A stretch of DNA of 22,368 bases from Acholeplasmatales bacterium (GTDB lineage Bacteria > Bacillota_I > Bacilli_A > Acholeplasmatales > Anaeroplasmataceae), in NCBI GenBank assembly GCA_024690445.1, contig JAILPD010000054.1:1-22368 (forward strand), in the 5' to 3' direction. Made by a program: the position numbers and the translations under genes. The notes below the pieces were generated by a model, which did no database searches, was not told the DNA's origin, and saw only the letters and a program-made list of their open reading frames with translations. Positions 1 through 10,500 of the stretch are shown here, piece by piece. Position 1 is the first letter of the stretch. Each line of letters starts with the position of its first letter.

Positions 1-116
1 AGTTAGAAGAAACAAGCGAAGATGATGAATTTAGTGATTATATTAATGGCTTAAAAGAAGGTAAAAAAGAAGCCGAAGAAGAGAAAGAAGAAAATTTAGA
101 AAATAAGGAGGAGTAA
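1..116 (+). CDS. C-terminal end of an unknown protein with an acidic, charged tail (partial)
   Basis: An open frame runs from the window edge (codons in phase from base 3) to TAA at 114-116, about 37 residues. The tail is dominated by Glu and Lys (for example EEEKEEN and NKEE) and carries a single Tyr-Ile-Asn-Gly stretch. Its composition suggests a soluble, charged, possibly coiled or disordered C-terminus. The family cannot be recognised from this fragment. The stop lies 2 bp before the next start, and the strong ribosome binding site AAGGAGG of the next gene is embedded in its last codons. It is therefore almost certainly the upstream member of the same operon and likely translationally coupled to it. 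Confidence 0.75.
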   Translation, partial: LEETSEDDEFSDYINGLKEGKKEAEEEKEENLENKEE

Positions 117-118
117 AT

Positions 119-856
119 ATGTATGTTAAAATTCATGAATATGAAGTAGCTTCAGAATTTTGGAATATATTTTTAATCATAGCTATTGCTGCATTATTTA
201 TTTTCCTTATTTTGCTATTCATTATCAAGCCACTTAAAAATGAATATTATCATCCATTCCATAATGATATTTTATTTAAGGAATATAAAGAGGCTGGTGT
301 ATTGAATCAAATTTTTTCAACATATGGTGAAACAAATAATTACATTAAAAGATATGCATTAAGAAAATCTAGTTTTGATACTTCAGTAGTAACTAATTAT
401 GTAGGAAATTATAGTGTTATTGATTATTATGTAGTTTCTTATAATAAAAGAGGTAAGCCTATTTCTGCTTTATTAGTTACTGAAAGAAAAAATGATAAAT
501 CTAGTAGAATTATTTCTGTTAAGAAAAGTACTTATAGAGTAAATATTATTATTAAGAGCGTCGATGGTATGGAAATTAATAAAAATATCATTAGACCTCA
601 AGCGATAGGTAAGATTAGAATATATTCAGCACTTGTGGCATTTGCTTCATTCAATGTATTCTATATTGTATCTAGAATTGCTATTCTATTTGCTGGAGAT
701 TTTTATGTTAAGTTTTATAATAAGACAAGTTGGAATTTCTTTGCATTCTTAGCAATGATATTATTATCTTTATTGATTTATATCTTTACAGTAATAAAGC
801 TAAGAAAGAAAAATAGTAAAAACAGAAATGGAGGTTTAGAGTATGAATTCTATTAA
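119..856 (+). CDS. Unknown membrane protein with three TM segments and a cytosolic middle domain
   Basis: The 245-residue product has a hydrophobic segment at about 14-38, a hydrophilic, probably beta-rich middle domain at about 40-165, and two closely spaced hydrophobic segments at about 169-192 and 206-228. A basic tail (LRKKNSKNR) follows. Lys residues after TM1 and at the C-terminus suggest, by the positive-inside rule, an outside N-terminus with the middle domain and tail in the cytoplasm. I recognise no catalytic motif or family. ATG 119 follows AAGGAGG at good spacing. The 3' end overlaps the next gene by 14 bp, which points to coupled expression with the LRR membrane protein, so it may be a membrane partner of the surface proteins encoded downstream. 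That role is inferred from context only. Confidence 0.85.
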   Translation: MYVKIHEYEVASEFWNIFLIIAIAALFIFLILLFIIKPLKNEYYHPFHNDILFKEYKEAGVLNQIFSTYGETNNYIKRYALRKSSFDTSVVTNYVGNYSVIDYYVVSYNKRGKPISALLVTERKNDKSSRIISVKKSTYRVNIIIKSVDGMEINKNIIRPQAIGKIRIYSALVAFASFNVFYIVSRIAILFAGDFYVKFYNKTSWNFFAFLAMILLSLLIYIFTVIKLRKKNSKNRNGGLEYEFY

Positions 857-2504
857 TTCCATTTCAAAATATAAATATACATCTAAGAATGAATATCCTA
901 TTAATCTAGAAGAATATGTTTATATGGTTGATAAATCAACTCACGAAAAGTATTTATTATTTAAATTCTTTAATACTTTATCTGAGATAGCTCACCATGT
1001 TGAATGTAATATTAAGCTATATAATGAAAATAATTTCATGATTGAAAACATTGATTTTTGCTTTGATGGTGATTTTAGTCAAGGATATTTCGTTCCAGAG
1101 AAAAAATTAAAAATTAATTCTGCCTTTAATGGTATAAAAGTTGAAATTAAGAAAATTACATTTGATACATTATTCTTTGATAAGGGAAAACTTGAAAGAA
1201 TCCCTGTTGTTGTTGCGGATGAAATAAATGAAAGTGAAACAGTTTCTGAAAAAGAAAATGTATTAAAGAAAACAAAATGGCAGAAGAAGAAAGATAAGTT
1301 AGACTATGTTACTACAAAGAGAAACATAGGTCTAATAAATAAGAAAAGATATGTTGTTAGAGCTGATAGAGTTAATAAAACTCGTTTAGCAATAATATTA
1401 ACAGCTGTATTCTCAGTTATTATTGCCGCATATTTTATAACTACAATGGTCCTATTCTCAGGAACAAGTGCTAGATTATATGATGGTGATTTAACTTATT
1501 TAAAGACAGGAACTGATTCTGTAACTGTCGTTCAGGCTGAAGATGGATTAAAAAATGTTGTAATTCCTGAAATGGTTGATAAATTTGCAGTTACAAGCAT
1601 TGATGATGGAGTATTTAAAGATATGACATCTATTACCTCTGTTACATTTAATGGAAAAATAATTATCGGTAAAAATGCCTTTAATGGATGTACTAATTTA
1701 TATAAGCTAAATAACACATCAAATATTGTAAAAATTGGTGATTATGGATTTAAGGGAACTAAAATCGAGGATTTCAGTGACTTTGGTGAATTAGTATATC
1801 TTGGAAAAGAAGCATTCCCAGAGGTAACAGTTGATGAATTATATTTCCCTAAGCTAAGCTTAAGAAATAACTCATTAGCTAATTTTAAGGGTGTAAATAA
1901 GCTTACATTCTATGATTTCGCAGATGGTACTGCTCTTGCAAATGTATTTTCAAATTACAGTATTAATACATTAAAAACTATTGTTACATATGATAGTGAT
2001 GTAACTGATGCCGAATTATCAAATACAGTAGTAAATGATGTAACATTATTGTCTAGTAATGCCCAAATTAGAAGTGATAGAGTAAATGATGGTTACGTTA
2101 ATAGATTAAGTGTTGCCATTGGATCTAGAACTTTAAGTGGTATTACAGGTGTTAGTGGTAATAATAAGAAGCCTTTAAATATAGTAGAAGTAAATAAGAT
2201 TATTAGCTTTAATACAGAATTCTTCAAATCTATTTCTGTAAATAATATTGTATTTAATCCTTCAAATGAACTTACAACAAAGAATATTTCTAGTATCACA
2301 CCATCTGCCGATACTAAGACAGTATTTATTAGTAGTAAATTAACTATTTCTGATTTAAAGAGCTATTTAACTTCATTAGAAAGTAATTGTCCAAATTTAA
2401 CTGATATTTATTTTGAAGGAAACGATGGATATTATGATTCAAGCTCAAGAATCAGAATTCATAATAATTTTAGTTATAACAGTTATTATAAAATAATTTC
2501 TTAA
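843..2504 (+). CDS. Single-pass membrane protein with cytosolic N-domain and external BspA-type LRR region
   Basis: The product has 553 residues. Residues 1-120 form a probable beta-sandwich-like domain with alternating hydrophobic strands (for example KYLLFKFFN near 37-45), which I cannot name. A very basic linker (KKTKWQKKK and RNIGLINKKR, about 140-180) precedes one TM helix at about 182-204. By the positive-inside rule the N-domain is cytosolic and the rest is outside. From about 215 the sequence turns into degenerate LRR_5/BspA-like units (VTSIDDGVFKDMTSITSVTF, then IIIGKNAFNGCTNLYKL), which decay after about 310 into a Ser/Asn/Thr-rich, beta-type ectodomain ending at 553. ATG 843 is preceded by GGAGG and overlaps the previous gene. 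The architecture suggests a transducer or anchor linking a surface ligand to a cytosolic domain. Function is unknown. Confidence 0.85.
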   Translation: MNSINSISKYKYTSKNEYPINLEEYVYMVDKSTHEKYLLFKFFNTLSEIAHHVECNIKLYNENNFMIENIDFCFDGDFSQGYFVPEKKLKINSAFNGIKVEIKKITFDTLFFDKGKLERIPVVVADEINESETVSEKENVLKKTKWQKKKDKLDYVTTKRNIGLINKKRYVVRADRVNKTRLAIILTAVFSVIIAAYFITTMVLFSGTSARLYDGDLTYLKTGTDSVTVVQAEDGLKNVVIPEMVDKFAVTSIDDGVFKDMTSITSVTFNGKIIIGKNAFNGCTNLYKLNNTSNIVKIGDYGFKGTKIEDFSDFGELVYLGKEAFPEVTVDELYFPKLSLRNNSLANFKGVNKLTFYDFADGTALANVFSNYSINTLKTIVTYDSDVTDAELSNTVVNDVTLLSSNAQIRSDRVNDGYVNRLSVAIGSRTLSGITGVSGNNKKPLNIVEVNKIISFNTEFFKSISVNNIVFNPSNELTTKNISSITPSADTKTVFISSKLTISDLKSYLTSLESNCPNLTDIYFEGNDGYYDSSSRIRIHNNFSYNSYYKIIS

Positions 2505-2539
2505 TTGTTATTAAAAAATAAAGAAAGGAGGAATCTAAT

Positions 2540-5500
2540 ATGGATGTGTCACCAATTATTAGATTTAGTATTAGATATTTGCCATCTATTATTTTCGCTT
2601 TAATAATATTAGCTGGAATATTAAAAGGATTTATTAGAGGCTTAAGAAAAACATCAATATATTTATTACATTCTATTATTTGTGCAACAATATGTTTAAT
2701 ATTATTCTTTACATTAGTGAACATTGAAGCTGTAGATGAATTCTTATTGAATACTACAAATAGCTTTTTAGGTTCCTCATCTATTCAAAGTCTATTGAAG
2801 GTATCTGAGGGCTGTAATACATTTAGAAAAGTATTTATTGAATTTATTCCTAAGCAGTTATATGGTAATGACTTTATGACTGCCTTAGCATTAATGATAA
2901 GTGATGATGGTGCTCAGCTTTCGGCATTAATTGATATTGCTTATAGACTTGTTTTTGGTTTTGCATTGTATTTATTATATTTATTATTACGTCTATTCTT
3001 GTATATTGGCTATAACGCATTTAAGTGTGGTAAGAGATATGATAGAAAACGTGATAATTTATATCAGGTTGGAAAGGTTGATACTCCAGCTAGAAGAAAT
3101 AGAATTCTAGGCGCCTCATTAGGTGGTGGAATTGGTCTTTTTAAGGGAATACTTGGATTATCATTTATTGGTACATTCTTATTTATATTTGCTGGTGGAA
3201 TTGGAAATAAAGCAAGTGAAGATATTGAATTTACTGATAAGAATTTCAATATAGTATCTGATGCATATGATGAAATAGGTTCATATGGTTCGTATGGTAT
3301 TTATAAGATTTTAAATCTTGTTAGAGATGAAAAGGATGTTCCTTATTATTTATTAGCTACTAATTTATTATTTAAAGGTAATTTAAATGATGAGGTTAGA
3401 GGAGTTAATAAGAACATTTATTTAACAGATGAATTAGCTTCTTATGTATCATTTTCTAGAGATACTGTTAGTCTATTTGTAAAATATGATGACGATAGAG
3501 TAATAGATAAAATCAATAACGGTGGTACTATCAACGTTATGGATGAAATTATTACAGTATTCCAAAATAAAGAATTCCAAGAAGAATTTAAAGTATTAAT
3601 TGAGAATTTTGATTCTAAAACATATTTCATTAATTTAACATTATCACTTGTTGATACTATAACAAGTAATCTTGATAAATTAGAATTTAGTAAGGATTTA
3701 GCTGATAAAGAATTAGCTCCAGTTAGAATTATGTTTGAAAAGGGATATTTATGTCCTTCAATTCCAAGCGAAAAGGAATTAATTGGAACAGGTACAGTAT
3801 TACCATATATTAGAGCATCTCAATTATTAAAACGTAGTGATATTACAGTACTTTATGATATTTTCATGAACTTAATTGATAATTATTATAAAACTGAAGA
3901 TGGTGATTTCTCTTTAACATCGCTTACTGATGTTGTTCGAAATACAGTTTCAAATATCACTGAATTATCAATATTATCTACATCAAGAGCTAATGAAATA
4001 GATCCTATATTAAAGAGATTGTTCGAATATTTCGAATATGAATATATGGGTGGCATTAGTGAACAGGTAATTAAAACTATCGACGAAGAAAAGATGAATG
4101 TTTCATGGATAGAAGAAATAAGATCAATCACTGATTATATTACTTGTGGTTTAGATATATATGACTCTGCCTTAAATAAGGCAAAAGAAAATGATCCAGA
4201 TGCTAGCGTAGATGGTATCATGATATTTAATGAATTATATGAGCCAGAACATATCGATATGCTTAAGCATTTAATTTTAAGTTTATCATCTTCAAAATTA
4301 TTAGGTAATTTATTATCTGCTAATTTAATAATTAATGGTATGACACTAGGTATTCATTCTATGTCTGCAGGATCTGCCTTCCCATCAGGTATATCTATTG
4401 GTGATAAATATGATGAAAATGGAATATTTGTTGGATATGGTGAATTGCATTATTTATTAAAGTCAGTCTTATTATTAGCTGATAATGAAGAAGCTAGAAA
4501 TGCCTTCTCAAGTATTCTATTTAATAATGATACTGAAATTTCTGGTAAGGATACAATTGTTGGATTAATGGATGCCTTTATTGGGGATGAAGATGGCGAT
4601 ACATCTGTTATTGATACACTTATCAATAGTAGAATAGTATCTTCAATCATTTCAAATTATTTAATTAATTTCTCTGATAGCTTTGGTGAATTTAGATTAT
4701 TTATCGATGAATCAATCAAAGAAGTTGATAATGAAGGCAATACATTAAGAATTATTAATGATGAAGAAATTCATAAATTGTTTAATAATTCTAAATTTAT
4801 TTCTTACATGGTAAAAGAAACCATGAAGGAAGATTTTGATGCTAATAAAGTAATTAATGATGTATTATTCGGAGATGAATATGATATTAATGAATTACTT
4901 GATAGTAAGATAATTGAAGGAAGTCTTTCTGATTTCTTATTCAATCATTATTCGTCTGGAGATGGTGGTATTATTATACCTAACTATTTAAAGAATAATG
5001 ATGATGCATTAATTTCTAAGAATGGAAAGAGTTCTGAAATAGTTAAGCTTCAAAGAGCACTTAATATTGATGAGATTAATACATTATTTGATGATGATGC
5101 AACTGATGAGGCAAGAACTAATTTCGTAGTTGGATTAAATAAATCTGAATGTGATATTATCTTTGCTAGTGATATATTATATTATTCATTAAGTAATCAT
5201 TTCTCTAAGATAAGTGATTTTAATGGTATTGAAATTATTATTCCTGATTCTGTTAAAGAACCAAATGATAATGATATTGTATTAATTAATAAAAATGAAA
5301 TTAAGACATTAGTTACTAATATTGCTAAGCTTGCCCCAACTAAGAATGAGCAAGGTGAATATAGTACAAATGATACGTTGACTAATATATTAGATAATCC
5401 TGATACATTAGATAATTTAATAACTAATGCTTCAGTTGCTAATTATATAATTGATCATTTTGGAAAAGATTCAAATAATAATTTTAAGCTTGAAATGAAT

Positions 5501-7513
5501 GGAAAATATGAAACATTAGTTCCTGATGGTGAGCCTAAGTCCTCATATTCTAGAAAGAGTCCATGGTATAGTGAAGTTAAAGTATTAGTAAATGGATTAA
5601 ATGAAATTCTAGAAGGTGCTGAAGGTGACCTTGTCGATGAAGATGTAGAAAATAGAATCATTAGTGATATTAAATTCTATAATCTTAAGAAGGATGGTAA
5701 CGTATTAAGTAAGCTTGATATTGTCTATGCTTCAAACATTTTAGCTGATACATTATCGAATGTATTAGATAAAAAATTAACAAATCCTGATAATGTAGAA
5801 TATGCATTATTAAAGGATGATGAAGTTAAAGAACAAATGATGGTTAATTCAGTTCGTTATAAAAAGACTGAAATAGCTGGATTAATTAATGTAATTATCC
5901 TTTATGATATTGATCCTAATAATATGTCAGACGATGATATTAAATTAATTAGTGATGATATTAAGAATGATTTCCCATCATTATTAAGTGAAGATATTTT
6001 CGTAACTATGATAGTTGATGATGAAGAAATTACTGTTACAGAAGATTATTACTATTTTGAATCTAAGGATAGTAAAAAGAGAAGATTAGATGTTGTATAT
6101 ATTTCAACAATTATGAAAGATCAAATTACTAAAGAATTCTTAGGTTCTAATGTATTTAGTTTTACAGCTAATGAAGATAAGCAATTAATAACTGATGATA
6201 ATGGATATATTTTAAAGATTGAAACAGAAGTAGCTATTAATTTACTTCAAGCATATGATATCAACAGTTTAATAGATGATGAAGGAAGAACTATCCAGCC
6301 TAAAGAAAGAATCAACTCTATGGAACCAATTAGAGAAGATAAGGAATATTTCATGTCAACTCATTTATTATCACTAATTATGTTTGATATAGTAAAAGAC
6401 GCTGTTGGTGAATATAAACCATTCTCTGGAATTCCAAGTGGAGCTAAGTTATATTATAGAGGCCATGTTTATAACGCTTTGACAGATGAAGAAATAGAAG
6501 CTATACTATTAATAGTAGACGATGATAACGATGAACAAAATGATTCAAAATTTGGTGTAGTTGTTGAGAATGGTACAATTAGACAGCTAGATAATTTTGA
6601 AACAGACTATACTAAATTAACAAATGAAGATATTGCTATACTTACTAAGTCATATTTAGCTTCAAATTATGAATATAACAGAATTAATCTTGGTAATAAA
6701 GAAGAATTTGGTAAGTTAGAAAGAAATTCTGATAATAATGAATTTAGATATTTTGAATTACATGAATTATTAGGCTTATATAATTTCTTAATGAAATACG
6801 GTAATATTGATGCATTAGTTAACGCTAATTCTGCATATATAGTTATTGATGCTAGCGTTATTGATGAGCAAAGTGTAAGTCCTGATATTGTTATAATTGA
6901 AATTAGAGATTGTACAGAATCAGAAATTTTATCATCTATTCTATTTGAAAAAATAACTAATTTAATGTATGAAGATTTCAGAAATGATGCTCCAAGTGGA
7001 TTTAAGAATTTGAATCCAGTTAAAAAGAAGAATGAAGTTATTGCTATAACTAATGTAATGGAAGCATTTGAAATTAATAGTATTTCTGGAATTAGAGATG
7101 GACTTGCAACTAAATTTATTAGTGGTGGTCAAATTAATAAGCAATTCATCCTTGATAATTTAGATATTATTTATCAATCATATATCGTTTCAAATAATTT
7201 AAGTGAATCTTTATTATATTATTATAGAAATTCTATCAATCCTTCTGATAGTCAATTATATAGCTTATGTACTCATAATGCAGCATATGATAATGATTAT
7301 GGAAGAATTAGAAAACATGAAATGGAAGTATTAGTAAATACAGATTATGACGATGTAACTATAAATAGTGCTGATTCTAAGAAATATGATTCAGTTATTT
7401 ATAGATATAGAATCACAATTAATTCTAATATTTCTACATATGGTGAAGGATGTTTTACATATTATAACGGTGTTAAGGTTATTACAACTGCGACATTAAA
7501 TAAAAGCAATTAA
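2540..7513 (+). CDS. Giant membrane protein: CvpA-like four-TM head with a ~1430-residue repetitive ectodomain
   Basis: The 1657-residue product starts with a region resembling the CvpA (colicin V production) membrane domain. It has TM1 at about 13-31 followed by KGFIRGLRKT, TM2 at about 40-61, TM3 at about 132-157, a basic loop (KCGKRYDRKR, then RRNRILGASLGGGIGLFKG) and TM4 at about 197-220. Basic residues lie in the TM1-TM2 and TM3-TM4 loops, so both termini should face outside. The remaining residues, 223-1657, would then be extracytoplasmic: Asp/Glu/Asn-rich, Cys-poor, and in the second half built of alternating degenerate helical motifs (see the repeat entry). CvpA family members are usually under 250 residues, so this is a large fusion. 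Mycobacterial MarP is a known CvpA-type head joined to an external protease, but no protease motif is visible here. The RBS AAAGGAGG precedes ATG 2540. Function is unknown. Confidence 0.85.
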   Translation: MDVSPIIRFSIRYLPSIIFALIILAGILKGFIRGLRKTSIYLLHSIICATICLILFFTLVNIEAVDEFLLNTTNSFLGSSSIQSLLKVSEGCNTFRKVFIEFIPKQLYGNDFMTALALMISDDGAQLSALIDIAYRLVFGFALYLLYLLLRLFLYIGYNAFKCGKRYDRKRDNLYQVGKVDTPARRNRILGASLGGGIGLFKGILGLSFIGTFLFIFAGGIGNKASEDIEFTDKNFNIVSDAYDEIGSYGSYGIYKILNLVRDEKDVPYYLLATNLLFKGNLNDEVRGVNKNIYLTDELASYVSFSRDTVSLFVKYDDDRVIDKINNGGTINVMDEIITVFQNKEFQEEFKVLIENFDSKTYFINLTLSLVDTITSNLDKLEFSKDLADKELAPVRIMFEKGYLCPSIPSEKELIGTGTVLPYIRASQLLKRSDITVLYDIFMNLIDNYYKTEDGDFSLTSLTDVVRNTVSNITELSILSTSRANEIDPILKRLFEYFEYEYMGGISEQVIKTIDEEKMNVSWIEEIRSITDYITCGLDIYDSALNKAKENDPDASVDGIMIFNELYEPEHIDMLKHLILSLSSSKLLGNLLSANLIINGMTLGIHSMSAGSAFPSGISIGDKYDENGIFVGYGELHYLLKSVLLLADNEEARNAFSSILFNNDTEISGKDTIVGLMDAFIGDEDGDTSVIDTLINSRIVSSIISNYLINFSDSFGEFRLFIDESIKEVDNEGNTLRIINDEEIHKLFNNSKFISYMVKETMKEDFDANKVINDVLFGDEYDINELLDSKIIEGSLSDFLFNHYSSGDGGIIIPNYLKNNDDALISKNGKSSEIVKLQRALNIDEINTLFDDDATDEARTNFVVGLNKSECDIIFASDILYYSLSNHFSKISDFNGIEIIIPDSVKEPNDNDIVLINKNEIKTLVTNIAKLAPTKNEQGEYSTNDTLTNILDNPDTLDNLITNASVANYIIDHFGKDSNNNFKLEMNGKYETLVPDGEPKSSYSRKSPWYSEVKVLVNGLNEILEGAEGDLVDEDVENRIISDIKFYNLKKDGNVLSKLDIVYASNILADTLSNVLDKKLTNPDNVEYALLKDDEVKEQMMVNSVRYKKTEIAGLINVIILYDIDPNNMSDDDIKLISDDIKNDFPSLLSEDIFVTMIVDDEEITVTEDYYYFESKDSKKRRLDVVYISTIMKDQITKEFLGSNVFSFTANEDKQLITDDNGYILKIETEVAINLLQAYDINSLIDDEGRTIQPKERINSMEPIREDKEYFMSTHLLSLIMFDIVKDAVGEYKPFSGIPSGAKLYYRGHVYNALTDEEIEAILLIVDDDNDEQNDSKFGVVVENGTIRQLDNFETDYTKLTNEDIAILTKSYLASNYEYNRINLGNKEEFGKLERNSDNNEFRYFELHELLGLYNFLMKYGNIDALVNANSAYIVIDASVIDEQSVSPDIVIIEIRDCTESEILSSILFEKITNLMYEDFRNDAPSGFKNLNPVKKKNEVIAITNVMEAFEINSISGIRDGLATKFISGGQINKQFILDNLDIIYQSYIVSNNLSESLLYYYRNSINPSDSQLYSLCTHNAAYDNDYGRIRKHEMEVLVNTDYDDVTINSADSKKYDSVIYRYRITINSNISTYGEGCFTYYNGVKVITTATLNKSN
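5036..7360 (+). repeat. Degenerate ~90-residue protein repeats in the giant CvpA-like ectodomain
   Basis: Two helix-like motifs alternate through residues 833-1600. Motif A has a Glu followed by a hydrophobic helix (EIVKLQRAL, EIKTLV, EVKVLV, EIAGLI, EVAINLL, EIEAIL, ELLGLY, EVIAIT, EMEVLV). Its Glu falls at about 833, 920, 1012, 1111, 1230, 1318, 1409, 1499 and 1594, spacings of 87 to 119. Motif B resembles D-I-I-Y-x-S-x-I-L-x-x-x-L-S (872 CDIIFASDILYYSLS, 1060 LDIVYASNILADTLS, 1184 LDVVYISTIMKDQIT, 1542 LDIIYQSYIVSNNLS), with weaker copies near 957, 1270, 1364 and 1461. Each B sits between two A motifs. Alignment was by eye; the periodicity is the strongest support. Confidence 0.6.
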
Positions 7514-7515
7514 TG

Positions 7516-7528
7516 AGAGGAGGTAATC
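7516..7528 (+). promoter_or_regulatory. Near-consensus ribosome binding site of the LRR lipoprotein gene
   Basis: AGAGGAGGTAATC lies in the 18-bp gap between the giant CvpA-like gene and the LRR lipoprotein gene. It matches nearly all of the extended anti-Shine-Dalgarno complement, with GGAGG 8 bases before ATG 7532. This suggests high independent translation of the lipoprotein even though no promoter is visible in the gap. Confidence 0.7.
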
Positions 7529-7531
7529 ATA

Positions 7532-10500
7532 ATGAAAAAGGTTTTAGCGTTTATAGTTGGATTAGCTTCGTCAGTTCTTATTGTACTGGCACTTGCATCT
7601 TGTGGTACAAGTGCTGAAACAAAATTAGGTATGACAAAAGCGGAAGTAAAAGATTTATATTCTGAAGCACCAACATATGAAAATAATAATACATTATATT
7701 GGTGTGATGATGATTTTATCGATTTATTAAAAAAATATGGTTATGAGTTAGGAGTAGAAGCTAAAGATAACTACCAAACTATTCGTAACGCAATCACTGA
7801 ATCTAGTGATTTGGCAGCTGAAGTTAGTGAATTACATTTTAGATTTAGATTTGCTAAATTTAGTGAAAAAAATAAATTAATTGAATTCTATTATGACTTT
7901 GATCATAAATTCACTTTAAGTAACGATGAAGAGAATTTTGATTGTGATTACGAATCTCATGCTAAAAAAACTGTAAAAGAAATCGATTTATCTAAATCTA
8001 GATTAGATTATTATTTAATTGAAGATAAGCAATTTAAGAATAATAAAAATAAAGCTAGCTTTAGTGCTTATATAGTAGATTATGAAAATATAACATATGA
8101 TGTTGATTTTTCAGATGGTTCTTTATATAAGAGCTACTTAGCTTCTGATTTAGATGAAAGTTGCCGTAACATTGGTGAAACAGATTATATTAATAAAAAG
8201 AGTAATCATTTTACAATGCTTACATATGTTGATTCTGGTTTAGATACTGACACTCTTGATTTTTCAAATTTAACTGATGAAATGTCTGCCAAATTATCTT
8301 ATAAATTTGCAGGTGGTATGTTAGAAGATTATAATGTTGATTTATCAGATAACAACAGTGAATTATTTAATGGTAGGTGTGTTGGTCTTTTAGCTAAAAC
8401 TAAAACAGAAGGTAAGTATTCAGTTTATAAGTGGACAACAAAAAAAGACTTCTTACCTTTAGATATAATTGATGAGAATGTGTTTGAAGGAACACCTACT
8501 ACAAAGATTTTAAATAATGTAATTTATGAAGGCTATGTAATTAATCCTTATTATAGAGTTGTAGGAGTTAATGATAAATCATTAGCTACATATGAATTAC
8601 AAGATGGTGTTATTGAAATAGCAGCTGGTGCTTTATCCAATTTAACAAGATGTTATAAGATTGAATTACCTAAGTCAGTAAAGACTATTGATGATTATGC
8701 AATTGTTAATGATACTAATCTAGTTAGTATTTCTATCCCTTCAAGTGTAGAAGAATTTGGAGAAATTAATTTAATAGGTTGTCCTAAATTATTAGAAATT
8801 GTTAATGGATCTAAAGTTGTTACTGAGGCAATGGCAATCAATTTATTCACTAATGGCACTGGATTCTTTAGAACATATGACGATTATGAGAAAAATGGAT
8901 TCGTAAGTGTAGTTAAGAATAATTACATTTTTGCCGACATTCAAAATAAGAAGACAATTATTAATAATTTAGATGATGGTGTATATCTAGTAGGAACTAT
9001 TTCATTAAATACAAATATTACATTACCTGATTCAGTTAATTTAGGTGGCAAATCAGTAAATGAATATAGAATTTATAGATATGCATTTGCTAATAATACT
9101 AGACTAAATGAAATTACTATGCCATCATCTGTAATTAGTATTGAAGATAACGCATTTGACAATTGTTCTAATTTAAGAAAAATAACTGCTGATGGTGTAA
9201 AAACTATTGGTTCAAGTGTATTTAATAATTGTAAAAAATTAAGTGACATTAGCTTTAATAAAGTAACTAGTATTGGTTCTAGTTCATTCCAAGGTATTGA
9301 TGCATTAACTGAGGTAACATTACCTAGTCTTACATATATTGAAGGCAGCGTATTTAGTAATTGTGTGAATTTAGAGACAGTAGATTTACCTAATTTAACA
9401 AGTATTAATGATTCAGCATTCAATAATTGTAAGAAATTGACAACAGTCAATGCACCAAAGGCTACACATGTAAGTTATAGTACTTTCAATAATTGTATTA
9501 ATTTAACAACTTTAAATACTGCTAAATTAAATGATATCCGCAGTGATGCATTTAATAATTGTAAGAAATTGACTTCAATTACTATTGACGATTCTAATTT
9601 ATATATTGATGATAACGCAATTACTAATAGCGCAATTACATTATATGAAGAAGATGGAATTAAATATTTAAGCTCTTTAAATAATAAATATGCTTATTTA
9701 TTTGAAATTAGTAATACTTTAGATACAGTTGCTATTTCAGAATCTGTAGCATATGTTAGAGCAGCCGCATTCTATAATTTAACAAACTTAAGATATCTAA
9801 CAGTTAATGATAATATTACTTTCAGTCAATTAAATAATATTGTTCAGAATTCTAGTAAATTAGTATTAGAAGAAATCTATGGTGGACATTATATTGGAAG
9901 TAATAGTAATCCATATTTAGGTTTAGTTAAATATGATAAGAACACTTCATCATGCAATATTAATGCAAATACAAAATATATATTTGATAATGCATTTAAG
10001 GATTCTATCATTGAAAGCATTAGTTGGCCAACTAACTTAGAATATGTTGGAAATAATGCATTTAGTAATTGTGATAGCTTAACAACAGTAACAATTCCAA
10101 ATGGATTATCTTTTGAAAGTGCTACATTTAGTGATTGTGATAATTTAACAACTGTAACATTTAACGGAAATACTTATATTACAGAATATATGTTTAATAA
10201 TTGTGCTAAATTAATTTCTGTAATTGCAACAAAAGGTATAAGCCAAGTTCGTAATAATGCATTTGAAAATTGTACAAAGCTTGAAAACATTGATTTAAGC
10301 CAATGTAGTGAAATTTGGAGCGTAGCATTTAAGAATTGTAGTAGCTTAAATAATATAGATTTAAGAAATGCTTATAATATTTCTGATCAAGCGTTCTATA
10401 ATTGTAGTTCCTTAACTAGCGTTAATTTAGCAAATATTAATACTATTGGTTATCAAGCATTCGCTAATTGTTCTGAATTAGAAGAAGTAAGTATTGGTGC

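Noticed and set aside
9073..9450. 125-codon open frame on the minus strand within the LRR array
   Set aside because: It is antisense to the repeat units; its regularity mirrors the LRR codons and it has no ribosome binding site.
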